18,027 nucleotides of DNA from Lachnospiraceae bacterium UBA2860 (GTDB lineage: Bacteria > Bacillota > Clostridia > Lachnospirales > Lachnospiraceae), in contig DEFE01000061.1 of assembly GCA_002350625.1 (NCBI GenBank), positions 1 to 18,027 of the forward strand, written 5' to 3'. Below are positions 6,645 to 13,345 of the stretch, piece by piece. The notes below the pieces were generated by a model that was not told the origin of the DNA, did no database searches, and saw only the letters and a list, made by a program, of their open reading frames with translations. The position numbers and the translations under genes are program-made. The first letter of the stretch is position 1. Every line of letters starts with the position of its first letter.

Positions 6645-7304
6645 ATGAGTATCAGTGCTATTCTTGAACAATATGGCGAGCAATACGTGCAGGCGCTCCT
6701 GACTACGTGGAAGCTTACGGCGGTCGCATTTGCGATCGCCTTTGTGCTGGGCGTTCTGATCACGGTCATGCGCGTGAGTCCTCTGAAGCCGCTGCGGTTT
6801 TTCGGGGATTTTTACGTGCAGATCTTCCGGAATATTCCGGGGGCGTGCCTCCTCATCATCCTGGTCTACGCATTTCCGTATCTGGATATCATCTGGTCTT
6901 ATTTCACTTGCGTGCTGATCGCCGCGTCGCTGATTCCGGCGGCCTTCTGCTCCGAATATCTGATGACGGGGATCAACGCGATCCCGGTCGGGCAGATCGA
7001 GGCGGCGCGGTCGATCGGGATGACATTTGCGCAGATGATCCGGAAGATCGTCGTGCCGCAGGCGCTCCGCTCGAGCGTGCTGCCGCTGACGAATCTCCTG
7101 GTCGCGACGATGCTGACGACGGCGCTGGCGTCGCAGGTACCGCTTCGGCCCGCGGATCTGACGGGGCTTGTCGCGCATATCAATACCCACGCGGTGGGCG
7201 GCGTGACGGCGTTCTTTATTTCGGCGATGCTTTACTGCGCCACGGCCGTTGTCATCGGCCAGATCGGCAACCTGATTGATAAGAAGGTGAGGATCCTGCG
7301 ATGA
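6645..7304 (+). CDS. Amino-acid ABC transporter permease 1 (GluC-like)
   Basis: A His/Glu-type ABC permease of 219 residues with about five membrane segments. The cytoplasmic EAA loop that contacts the ATPase is clear: INAIPVGQIEAARSIGM followed by IVVPQAL. The RNIPGACLLI segment corresponds to the conserved RNTP/RGTP region of polar amino-acid permeases. The ATG at 6645 is one base after the binding-protein stop and has no strong ribosome binding site, so translation is probably coupled. An in-frame upstream start at 6537 would add 36 residues of basic, non-membrane sequence overlapping the binding-protein gene and is rejected. It should pair with the second permease as a heterodimer. Confidence 0.9.
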   Translation: MSISAILEQYGEQYVQALLTTWKLTAVAFAIAFVLGVLITVMRVSPLKPLRFFGDFYVQIFRNIPGACLLIILVYAFPYLDIIWSYFTCVLIAASLIPAAFCSEYLMTGINAIPVGQIEAARSIGMTFAQMIRKIVVPQALRSSVLPLTNLLVATMLTTALASQVPLRPADLTGLVAHINTHAVGGVTAFFISAMLYCATAVVIGQIGNLIDKKVRILR

Positions 7305-8134
7305 GAGACGCGAGAACTAATATCAGGGACGCGCTCTATGAAGCGCCGGGCCCGCGGACGAGGCGCCTGACCGCGGTCGGGACGGCTCTCACGCTCGCCG
7401 CGCTTGTGGTGCTCATTGCGCTTGTGATCCGGCGCTTTTATGAGGCGGGACAGCTGGACAGCAAATACTGGGCGCTTTTTGCGAAGTACACGACGTGGCG
7501 GTATATCGGAAAGGGCCTCGTGGGGACAGTCGAGGCGGCGCTCATGGCGGGGACGCTGACATTTGCGCTGGGATTTACTTATATGCTGCTGCGGATCAGC
7601 CGCCTGAAGGCCGCGCGGGCGGTCGGGACGGCGCTCGTGGAATTTACGAGAGGCGTGCCGACGCTGCTCTTCATCTATTTCTTTTTCCTTGTGGTCCCGC
7701 AGCTCGGGATCAAACTGTCGGCCTTCTTAAAGATCACGCTGCCGGTCGCGATCTCCGCGTCTGGCGTGGTGGCGGAGGTGCTCCGCTCGGGCGTCAATGC
7801 GGTGCCGAACGGGCAGCGGGAGGCCGCGTACTCGCTCGGCATGCGGGAGAGGAGCGTGTTCCTCAAGGTGGTCTTCCCGCAGGCGTTCCGCATCGTGATC
7901 CCCGCCATGATCTCGGAGCTCGTCATCGTCTTAAAGGATACGACATTTGCGTATGTTGTCTCCTTCCCGGACCTGATGCAGAACGCCAAGGTCCTGATCT
8001 CGAATTACGACTCGCTGCTCGCTGTTTACCTGGTCGTGGCGGTGATATATATTCTTATTAACTACTTGCTGAACAAGGCGTCCGACTTCATGGCGCGGCG
8101 CCGGAATCAGGTGAAAGGAGCGGCGGCAGTATGA
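7301..8134 (+). CDS. Amino-acid ABC transporter permease 2 (GluD-like)
   Basis: The second permease, of 277 residues, overlaps the first by the 4-base ATGA junction. A cytoplasmic N-terminal tail of about 25 residues leads into the first membrane segment (about 25-45), with a longer loop before the core domain than in permease 1. The conserved VEFTRGVPTLLFIYFFF segment and the EAA loop VNAVPNGQREAAYSLGM with VVFPQAF identify the His/Glu/Gln permease family. The N-terminal extension relative to permease 1 matches the GluC/GluD pair, where GluD is the longer partner. Genes for both permeases and the ATPase are translationally coupled, which suits fixed stoichiometry in one membrane complex. Confidence 0.9.
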   Translation: MRDARTNIRDALYEAPGPRTRRLTAVGTALTLAALVVLIALVIRRFYEAGQLDSKYWALFAKYTTWRYIGKGLVGTVEAALMAGTLTFALGFTYMLLRISRLKAARAVGTALVEFTRGVPTLLFIYFFFLVVPQLGIKLSAFLKITLPVAISASGVVAEVLRSGVNAVPNGQREAAYSLGMRERSVFLKVVFPQAFRIVIPAMISELVIVLKDTTFAYVVSFPDLMQNAKVLISNYDSLLAVYLVVAVIYILINYLLNKASDFMARRRNQVKGAAAV

Positions 8135-8892
8135 GCGCATATGCAGCGGAGGGACAGGTGCCTGTGATCGAGCTCAGGCACGTCGACAAGCATTTCGGGG
8201 ACCTGCATGTGCTGAAGGACATCTGCCTCAGCGTGCAGAGAGGAGAGGTGGTCGTGATCATCGGGCCGTCCGGCTCGGGCAAGTCCACGCTGTGCCGCAC
8301 GATCAACCGGATGGAGACAATTGACGCGGGGGAAATCCTGATCGACGGGGTCCCGCTCCCGGAGGAGGGGAAGGATCTCGCAAAGCTCCGGGCGCAGATC
8401 GGCATGGTGTTCCAGTCGTTTAATCTGTTTGCGCACATGAACATCCTCGAAAATGTCACCCTCGGGCCGACGGACGTCCTGAAGCGTCCCCGAAAGGAAG
8501 CCCGCGAGGAAGCCATGCAGCTCCTTAAGCGGGTCGGTGTGGAGTCGCAGGCGCACAAGGTGCCGGCGCAGCTGTCGGGCGGGCAGCAGCAGAGAGTGGC
8601 GATCGCGCGGTCGCTGGCGATGCACCCGAAGGCGATCCTCTTTGACGAGCCGACGAGCGCGCTCGACCCGGAGATGATCGGCGAAGTGCTCGAGGTCATG
8701 ACGGAGCTCGCGCAGGAAGGCATGACGATGCTGGTCGTCACGCACGAGATGAACTTTGCGCGGCGCGTGGCGGACAGGGTCATATTCATGGATGACGGAA
8801 GCATCGTGGAGGAGGGAACGCCCGAAGCTTTCTTTGAGAACCCGCAGACGGAGCGCGCGCGGAATTTCCTGAATTCGATTAAAAATCACTGA
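8131..8892 (+). CDS. Amino-acid ABC transporter ATP-binding protein (GluA/GlnQ-like)
   Basis: The 253-residue ATPase that powers the importer. All nucleotide-binding elements are intact: Walker A GPSGSGKST (45-53), Q-loop Q95 in MVFQSFNLF, ABC signature LSGGQQQR (148-155), Walker B ILFDEPTSALDP (169-180) and switch histidine H205. The sequence MVFQSFNLFAHM and the overall length are typical of polar amino-acid ATPases of the GlnQ/HisP/GluA group. The start overlaps the permease stop by ATGA, with AAAGGAG about 10 bases upstream. It is the last transport gene; the hydrolase gene follows after 26 bases. Confidence 0.95.
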   Translation: MSAYAAEGQVPVIELRHVDKHFGDLHVLKDICLSVQRGEVVVIIGPSGSGKSTLCRTINRMETIDAGEILIDGVPLPEEGKDLAKLRAQIGMVFQSFNLFAHMNILENVTLGPTDVLKRPRKEAREEAMQLLKRVGVESQAHKVPAQLSGGQQQRVAIARSLAMHPKAILFDEPTSALDPEMIGEVLEVMTELAQEGMTMLVVTHEMNFARRVADRVIFMDDGSIVEEGTPEAFFENPQTERARNFLNSIKNH

Positions 8893-8918
8893 AGCATCAC
8901 CGGAAGGACAACAATAAG

Positions 8919-9689
8919 ATGAGACCCAGAATCGCGGTGCCCGAGATCAACCAGAACGTCAGCAATTACATCAACGCTCTCCGCGGGGCCGGCATGGAGC
9001 CGGTCGTGATTTCCGTGCAGACGGAGCAGATCGACAACAAGTATCAGCAGGAGTATCTGGATTATTCCGGATTTCACGTAAATGCCTACGACGGGCTCCT
9101 GCTCCCCGGCGGCTGGGACGTCAATCCGATCCGCTACGGCCAGGAGAATAACGGCAGCAAGGAGATCCGCGACGATCTGGACACGCTGCAGCTCGCCGTG
9201 CTCGACGAGTTTGTGCAGGAAAAGAAGCCGGTCCTCGGGATCTGCAGGGGGGAGCAGCTGATCAACGTCTATTTCGGCGGGACGCTGATCCAGCATCTTG
9301 CGACCTCGATCCGGCACTTTCCGCTGAAGGACGAGCCGGACAAGATCCATGACGCCGTGGCGATGAAAGGGAGCTGGCTGGAGAAGCTCTACGGGGCGGC
9401 ATTTACGCATAACAGCTCCCATCACCAGGCGGTGGACAAACCCGGTGACGGCATCGTCATCGACAGCTGGAGCGCGGCGGACGGCGTCGTGGAGGCCTAT
9501 CACCACGCGGAGCTGCCCGTCTTCGCCGTGCAATGGCACCCCGAGCGGATGTGCCTTGCGCATGCGCGGACGGACACGGTGGACGGGATGAAGGTCTTTG
9601 ATTTCTTCGCGAGACTTTGCTGCGATCTGCAGGAGGCGGGGCGGCGCACACATGCGCACGATATCATGAGCGATATGCTCGGACTTTGA
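8919..9689 (+). CDS. Gamma-glutamyl-gamma-aminobutyrate hydrolase family protein (peptidase C26)
   Basis: A class I glutamine amidotransferase-like hydrolase of 256 residues. The nucleophile C109 sits in GICRGEQLIN, where the family has the nucleophile elbow. The catalytic pair H207 and E209 lies in FAVQWHPER. The family-specific LLPGGWDVNP and HNSSHHQAV segments are present. The family (PuuD-like) cleaves gamma-glutamyl bonds, releasing glutamate. There is no signal peptide, so it acts in the cytosol. It lies 26 bases after the ATPase gene with GGAAGGA upstream, and so very likely belongs to the transporter operon. That supports import of a gamma-glutamyl compound, or glutamate recycling, although the exact substrate is inference. 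A palindromic repeat follows directly after the stop. Confidence 0.87.
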   Translation: MRPRIAVPEINQNVSNYINALRGAGMEPVVISVQTEQIDNKYQQEYLDYSGFHVNAYDGLLLPGGWDVNPIRYGQENNGSKEIRDDLDTLQLAVLDEFVQEKKPVLGICRGEQLINVYFGGTLIQHLATSIRHFPLKDEPDKIHDAVAMKGSWLEKLYGAAFTHNSSHHQAVDKPGDGIVIDSWSAADGVVEAYHHAELPVFAVQWHPERMCLAHARTDTVDGMKVFDFFARLCCDLQEAGRRTHAHDIMSDMLGL

Positions 9690-9697
9690 GAACCCGG

Positions 9698-9748
9698 ACA
9701 GGGGACGGCTCTTCACTTAAGCTGGCTGAAGGAGGAACCGTCCCCTGT
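9698..9748. repeat. Dispersed palindrome (ACAGGGGACGG type), copy 1
   Basis: An 11-bp perfect stem (9698-9708 with 9738-9748) and a 5-bp inner stem (9711-9715 with 9727-9731) form a hairpin in the gap after the hydrolase gene. The outer arm is shared almost exactly with a second copy at 12168-12217. No T-tract follows on the plus strand, so it is better described as a repetitive extragenic palindrome than as a simple terminator. Confidence 0.8.
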
Positions 9749-9768
9749 TCGTCGTCTCCCTTTCGGTG

Positions 9769-9774
9769 TATAAT
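9769..9774 (+). promoter_or_regulatory. -10 element of the nucleotidyltransferase operon
   Basis: A perfect TATAAT lies 48 bases before the start codon at 9823. The expected -35 position falls at the end of the palindrome arm and has no good hexamer, so the promoter is only partly supported. Confidence 0.4.
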
Positions 9775-9822
9775 AAAACAAGGATCTTTACCAAATATAC
9801 AGATCATACGGAGGAGCATGTT

Positions 9823-10722
9823 ATGGCACTGAAGACCCTTGTGATCCTTGCGGCCGGGATCGGCTCCAGGTTCGGCGGCGGCATCAAGCAGCTCGAGGGC
9901 GTCGACGACAAAGGACACATCATCATCGATTATTCCATCCACGACGCGGTGGCGGCGGGCTTTGACAAGATCGTCTTTATCATCCGCCGCGACATCGAAC
10001 AGGATTTCCGCGCGGTGATCGGAGACCGGATCGAGGAGACGCTGCGCCCGCTCGGCGTAGAGGTCGCGTATGCTTTCCAGGAGCTGAGCGACGTGCCGGC
10101 CGGGATGGAGAGCAAAGCGGAGGGAAGGACGAAGCCCTGGGGAACCGGCCACGCGGTGCTTGCGTGCGACGGCCTCATCACCTCGCCGTTTGCGGTCATC
10201 AACGCGGATGACTACTACGGGCGGAACGGTTTCAAAGCGGCGGCGGCATTTCTCGGAAATGGCTACGGCCTCGTCGGCTACCGCCTGAAGAACACGCTGT
10301 CCGACAACGGCGGCGTGACCCGCGGCGTGTGCGACACGGAAGACGGCGCGCTGACCGGCATCCGCGAGACGAAGAATATCGTGAAGACGGCGGACGGCGC
10401 CGCGGCGGAGGGAGAGGCTCTGGACCCGGAAAGCCTCGTCTCGATGAATTTCTGGTGCTATCCGGCGGCGTTTCTTGACGAACTGAAGCGCGGTTTTCCG
10501 GTATTCCTCGCGGAGGCTGAAGACGCCGCGAAGGACGAGTACCTGCTGCCCATTATCGCGGACGGCATGCTGAAGGCGGGGACGCCATTTACGGTGCTGC
10601 CGACCGACGACAAGTGGTTCGGTGTCACATATAAGGAGGATAAGCCCGCGGTGGTGGAGAGCTTCCGGAAGCTCATCGCCGAGGGCGTGTACAGGGAGGA
10701 TCTCTACTCGGATCTGGGATGA
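9823..10722 (+). CDS. Sugar-phosphate-type nucleotidyltransferase
   Basis: This 299-residue cytosolic protein has a Rossmann-like NTP-transferase fold. The nucleotide-binding loop is ILAAGIGSRFGGGIKQ (8-23), a variant of the GxGTR...K signature, and the metal-binding NADDYYG is at 127-133. Such enzymes join a sugar phosphate and an NTP to give a nucleotide sugar and pyrophosphate, but neither the sugar nor the base can be read here. The C-terminal half (KDEYLLPIIADGML, PTDDKWFGVTYKED) is typical of an uncharacterised branch common in Clostridia. The start at 9823 has GGAGGAG 6 bases upstream; an in-frame ATG at 9766 has none. It heads a three-gene run with a cupin and an epimerase, which fits making and altering an activated sugar. 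Confidence 0.8.
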   Translation: MALKTLVILAAGIGSRFGGGIKQLEGVDDKGHIIIDYSIHDAVAAGFDKIVFIIRRDIEQDFRAVIGDRIEETLRPLGVEVAYAFQELSDVPAGMESKAEGRTKPWGTGHAVLACDGLITSPFAVINADDYYGRNGFKAAAAFLGNGYGLVGYRLKNTLSDNGGVTRGVCDTEDGALTGIRETKNIVKTADGAAAEGEALDPESLVSMNFWCYPAAFLDELKRGFPVFLAEAEDAAKDEYLLPIIADGMLKAGTPFTVLPTDDKWFGVTYKEDKPAVVESFRKLIAEGVYREDLYSDLG

Positions 10723-10761
10723 ACCGGGGACTTTTTTGCGGATGTATAAGGAGGAGACCAT

Positions 10762-11112
10762 ATGATCAGAAAAGCTGAAGAATGCAGAGTCGAATTAAAA
10801 GAACACATGCGGGACGGTGACGGCACCGTCGAGCTCACACACTTCATCGCCGGACCGGAGGAGATGAACGGGAAGGGCCGCCTCTGCTCGAAGATTCATC
10901 TGCGGCCGGGCACGAGTATCGGCTATCACGTGCACGACAAGGACGCGGAAATCTTCTATATCATGAAGGGCACCGCTGAGTATAACGACGGCGGAGAGGT
11001 GAAAACCGTGAAGGCCGGCGACGTCACGATCTGTCCGACCGGCACGGGGCACGGGATCGCCAACCGCTCGGAGGAAGACGTCGAGCTTGTGGCCGTGATC
11101 GTCTACGCATGA
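10762..11112 (+). CDS. Small cupin-domain protein
   Basis: A single-domain cupin of 116 residues. Both family motifs fit exactly. Motif 1 runs from G50 to G70 with metal ligands H56, H58 and E63. Motif 2 is GDVTICPTGTGHGIAN (86-101), with the fourth ligand H97. The ligands are complete, so it should bind a divalent metal. Small cupins may be isomerases, epimerases, oxygenases or ligand sensors, and the motifs do not choose between them. AAGGAGGAG precedes the ATG. It sits 39 bases after the nucleotidyltransferase gene and 13 before the epimerase gene, so a role in the same sugar or small-molecule pathway is likely. Confidence 0.9.
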   Translation: MIRKAEECRVELKEHMRDGDGTVELTHFIAGPEEMNGKGRLCSKIHLRPGTSIGYHVHDKDAEIFYIMKGTAEYNDGGEVKTVKAGDVTICPTGTGHGIANRSEEDVELVAVIVYA

Positions 11113-11125
11113 AAGGAGAAAGCGA

Positions 11126-12148
11126 ATGAGGGCACTGTTTATCGGCGGCACCGGGACCATCAGCACGGCGATCGTCAAAAGACTGTCGGAAGACCCTGCG
11201 TGGGAAGTCTATCTGCTCAACCGCGGCACGAGGAGCAATGTTGTGCCCGAGGGCGTGAAGCAGATCAAAGCGGACATCCATGACGAAAATGCCGTCCTTG
11301 CTGCGCTCGGCGGCCTGACCTTTGACACGGTCTGTGAATTCATCGGCTTCCACAGGGAGGACGTGGAGCGGGATTACCGCCTGTTCAAGGGGAAGATGAA
11401 GCAGTACATGTACATCAGCTCCGCCTCGGCTTATCACAAGCCGGTCAAGGATTACCGCATCACCGAGGGGACGTCCCTTGCCAACCCGTACTGGCAGTAT
11501 TCGCGCGACAAGATCGCCTGTGAGGAATTCCTCATGGAGAAATACCGCACGGAAGGGTATCCGGTCACTATCATCCGGCCCAGCCACACCTATGATGAGA
11601 GAAACGTGCCGCTCGGCGTGCACGGGAAGAACGGCTCCTGGCAGGTGCTCCGCCGGATGCTGGACGGAAAGCCCGTCATCATCCACGGGGACGGCACATC
11701 GCTCTGGACGATGACATTTAATACGGATTTTGCCATCGGCTTCACCGGCCTTATGGGCAATCCGCACGCGATCGGCGAGGCGTTCCAGATCACCGGCGAC
11801 GAGACCCTGACCTGGAACCAGATCTACCAGGCGATCGCCGACGCGCTCGGCGTGCCGCTCCGCGCGGTGCACGTATCCTCGGAATTCCTCGCCGCGGCCG
11901 GCCCGCAGTATGATTTCGAGGGGAGCCTCATCGGCGACAAGGCCGCGTCGGTCGTCTTTGACAATACGAAGCTGAAGCGCGCGGTGCCCGCCATGCGGAC
12001 GAATGTGCGCTTTGAGCAGGGCGTGCGCAGGACCATCGACTATGTCCTTAAGCACCCGGAGTGCCAGAGGCCAGATCCGGAGTTTGACGCGTTCTGCGAC
12101 CGCGTGATCGCGGCGCAGGAGAGCGCGATTAAGGCTGTACAGGCGTAA
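11126..12148 (+). CDS. NAD-dependent epimerase/dehydratase family protein (extended SDR)
   Basis: An extended short-chain dehydrogenase of 340 residues. The N-terminal dinucleotide-binding loop is FIGGTGTIS (5-13). The conserved serine region is ISSASAYHK (97-105), and the catalytic YxxxK is Y125-SRD-K129. IIRPSHTYDER is the usual substrate-domain entry. The alternative tyrosine Y103 next to the serine run is as in atypical SDRs related to nucleotide-sugar epimerases and CSP41-like proteins. The substrate is not evident. AAAGGAG lies 7 bases before the ATG, and the gene follows the cupin by 13 bases, so the three genes are surely co-transcribed. A terminator-like palindrome ends the unit. The downstream gene has its own promoter. 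Confidence 0.87.
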   Translation: MRALFIGGTGTISTAIVKRLSEDPAWEVYLLNRGTRSNVVPEGVKQIKADIHDENAVLAALGGLTFDTVCEFIGFHREDVERDYRLFKGKMKQYMYISSASAYHKPVKDYRITEGTSLANPYWQYSRDKIACEEFLMEKYRTEGYPVTIIRPSHTYDERNVPLGVHGKNGSWQVLRRMLDGKPVIIHGDGTSLWTMTFNTDFAIGFTGLMGNPHAIGEAFQITGDETLTWNQIYQAIADALGVPLRAVHVSSEFLAAAGPQYDFEGSLIGDKAASVVFDNTKLKRAVPAMRTNVRFEQGVRRTIDYVLKHPECQRPDPEFDAFCDRVIAAQESAIKAVQA

Positions 12149-12167
12149 CACCTTTTATCTAAGCGAA

Positions 12168-12226
12168 ACAGGGGACGGTTCTTCGTTCGGCTGGCCGGAC
12201 AGAGGACCGTCCCTTGTCTGATTTTT
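12168..12226 (+). terminator. Palindrome copy 2 acting as probable terminator
   Basis: A 12-bp stem (12168-12179 with 12206-12217, one G-T pair) has a 26-base interior and is followed four bases later by TTTTT (12222-12226). Its outer arm matches copy 1 at 9698-9708. Here the added T run makes it a plausible terminator for the epimerase operon. Confidence 0.65.
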
Positions 12227-12301
12227 AACATCTGTGTAATATGCCCTCAGATTCGTGAACAAAGTTCGTTAATTTTGTTACAAATATATTTCGCACATTT
12301 A

Positions 12302-12330
12302 TTGAATGTATTACACTTGCGTGGTATAAT
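12302..12330 (+). promoter_or_regulatory. Sigma-70-type promoter of the NlpC/P60 gene
   Basis: TTGAAT (12302-12307) and a perfect TATAAT (12325-12330) are exactly 17 bases apart. The start codon lies 58 bases downstream of the -10. An 8-bp inverted repeat pairs 12234-12241 with 12309-12316 inside the spacer and might be an operator. The surrounding 12227-12388 is AT-rich and otherwise empty. Confidence 0.75.
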
Positions 12331-12388
12331 CGTTTAAGTTCAAACAGTCAGATATTTGTTGCAGTTTAGAATGCAAAGGACGAATACG

Positions 12389-13231
12389 ATGAAGAATACC
12401 AAGCGGTGTTTTCTTATATGCTTCCTCACGGCCCTCATGCTGTGCGCAGCCACGCCGGTGGCCGTGTCCGCGAGTACGAAGACGATCTCCGTCACGATGA
12501 AGAAGGCGTATAAGACAAAGAAGAAATCTGTAAGAGTCGGCGATACGGTTGAGCTTAAGCTGAAGTACAAGAACACGCTTCTCATGAACGAGTACGCGAG
12601 CATCCGCTCCTCGAAGCCGGCAGTTGCATCTGTGGGTGAGAACGGTGAGATCACAGCGAAGAAGACCGGCATCACGATTATTACGGCGAAGTTCAAAAAG
12701 CGCGTGGCGCGCATCCGCCTGACCGTCAAGGCGGCGAAGGCAAACAAGGCTGCAGCAGCTGCGGCTGATAATTCCGCGAACAGCATCCCGGAAGATGTCG
12801 TGCTCTTTGATTCGGAAGAGAGCGTACCGGAAACAACGACTGCAGAGAAAGCGCTTTCCGTGGGAACGACGCAGTCCTCTGTCCGCAGCAGGATGGTCGA
12901 ATACGCGGAGAAATTTGTCGGTGTTCTCCCGTATGTGTACGCAGGCAATTCCCTGACTTCAGGGACGGACTGCTCCGGCTTCATCCACCTGATCTACAAA
13001 CACTTCGGGCTCAGCGCACCGCGCTCGGCTTCCGAATTCCAGGCGATGTCCAATATCAGCTACAAGGATCTGCGCCCGGGCGACATCATCGTCTACAAGT
13101 ACGGCGGCCATGTGGCTCTGTTCATCGGCGACGATATGATCATCCACGCCAAGGGCAGCAATTACGGCACGGTGAAGGAGAAGATGTGGTACGGAACGCC
13201 GACAGGCTATGTGCGCATCATCAAGGATTGA
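12389..13231 (+). CDS. Secreted NlpC/P60 cell-wall hydrolase with an N-terminal Big2-like domain
   Basis: A 280-residue exported peptidoglycan peptidase. The signal peptide is about 1-28, ending VSA before ST. Residues 31-113 look like a bacterial Ig-like (Big2) domain: SSKPAVASVGENGEITAKKTG is the family signature. A low-complexity Ala/Ser/Thr/Glu linker runs to about 160. The C-terminal NlpC/P60 domain has catalytic C195 in GTDCSGF, H241 in GGHVALFIG and H253 as the third polar residue. The family usually cleaves the D-Glu to diamino acid bond of stem peptides. The start at 12389 is preferred because AAAGGA lies 9 bases upstream; ATGs at 12356 and 12371 lack a site. The lone promoter suggests independent regulation. 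It could act in daughter-cell separation or wall turnover. Confidence 0.9.
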   Translation: MKNTKRCFLICFLTALMLCAATPVAVSASTKTISVTMKKAYKTKKKSVRVGDTVELKLKYKNTLLMNEYASIRSSKPAVASVGENGEITAKKTGITIITAKFKKRVARIRLTVKAAKANKAAAAAADNSANSIPEDVVLFDSEESVPETTTAEKALSVGTTQSSVRSRMVEYAEKFVGVLPYVYAGNSLTSGTDCSGFIHLIYKHFGLSAPRSASEFQAMSNISYKDLRPGDIIVYKYGGHVALFIGDDMIIHAKGSNYGTVKEKMWYGTPTGYVRIIKD

Positions 13232-13256
13232 CCGGCATCTAAAACAGTTATACAAT
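13228..13256 (+). promoter_or_regulatory. Promoter-like site overlapping the end of the NlpC/P60 gene
   Basis: TTGACC (13228-13233) and TACAAT (13251-13256) are separated by 17 bases, with the -35 overlapping the upstream stop codon. Predicted transcription would begin near 13263, just ahead of the hairpin at 13267. This could drive the endonuclease-family gene and those after it through an attenuator. Confidence 0.45.
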
Positions 13257-13266
13257 GAATAACGGG

Positions 13267-13316
13267 AGACAGCTCTTAGGCGTCACAAAGCAGGTGACCT
13301 CGGAGCTGTCTTTTTT
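13267..13316 (+). terminator. Branched intrinsic terminator (possible attenuator)
   Basis: A 9-bp perfect outer stem (13267-13275 with 13303-13311) encloses a 5-bp inner stem (13282-13286 with 13294-13298), and six T residues (13311-13316) follow. It is a strong terminator for the NlpC/P60 transcript. A promoter-like site immediately before it raises the possibility of attenuation. Confidence 0.88.
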
Positions 13317-13345
13317 GGAAATCAGGGAAAGAGAGGAGCGAATCA

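Noticed and set aside
5627..6769. 380-codon minus-strand frame opposite the binding-protein gene
   Set aside because: Arg/His-rich composition typical of the antisense of a GC-rich gene; the plus-strand gene has clear family motifs.
9766..9822. Upstream start for the nucleotidyltransferase
   Set aside because: The ATG at 9766 overlaps the -10 element and has no ribosome binding site; 9823 has GGAGGAG at good spacing and puts the nucleotide-binding loop at the usual N-terminal position.
12234..12316. WalR-type boxes (TGTWAH) upstream of the cell-wall hydrolase
   Set aside because: Single hexamers occur at 12235-12240 and 12276-12281 and one on the other strand, but no tandem pair with the required 5-base spacing.
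12330..12388. c-di-AMP (ydaO-type) riboswitch before the NlpC/P60 gene
   Set aside because: Only about 50 bases lie between the predicted transcription start and the start codon, too short for that structure.
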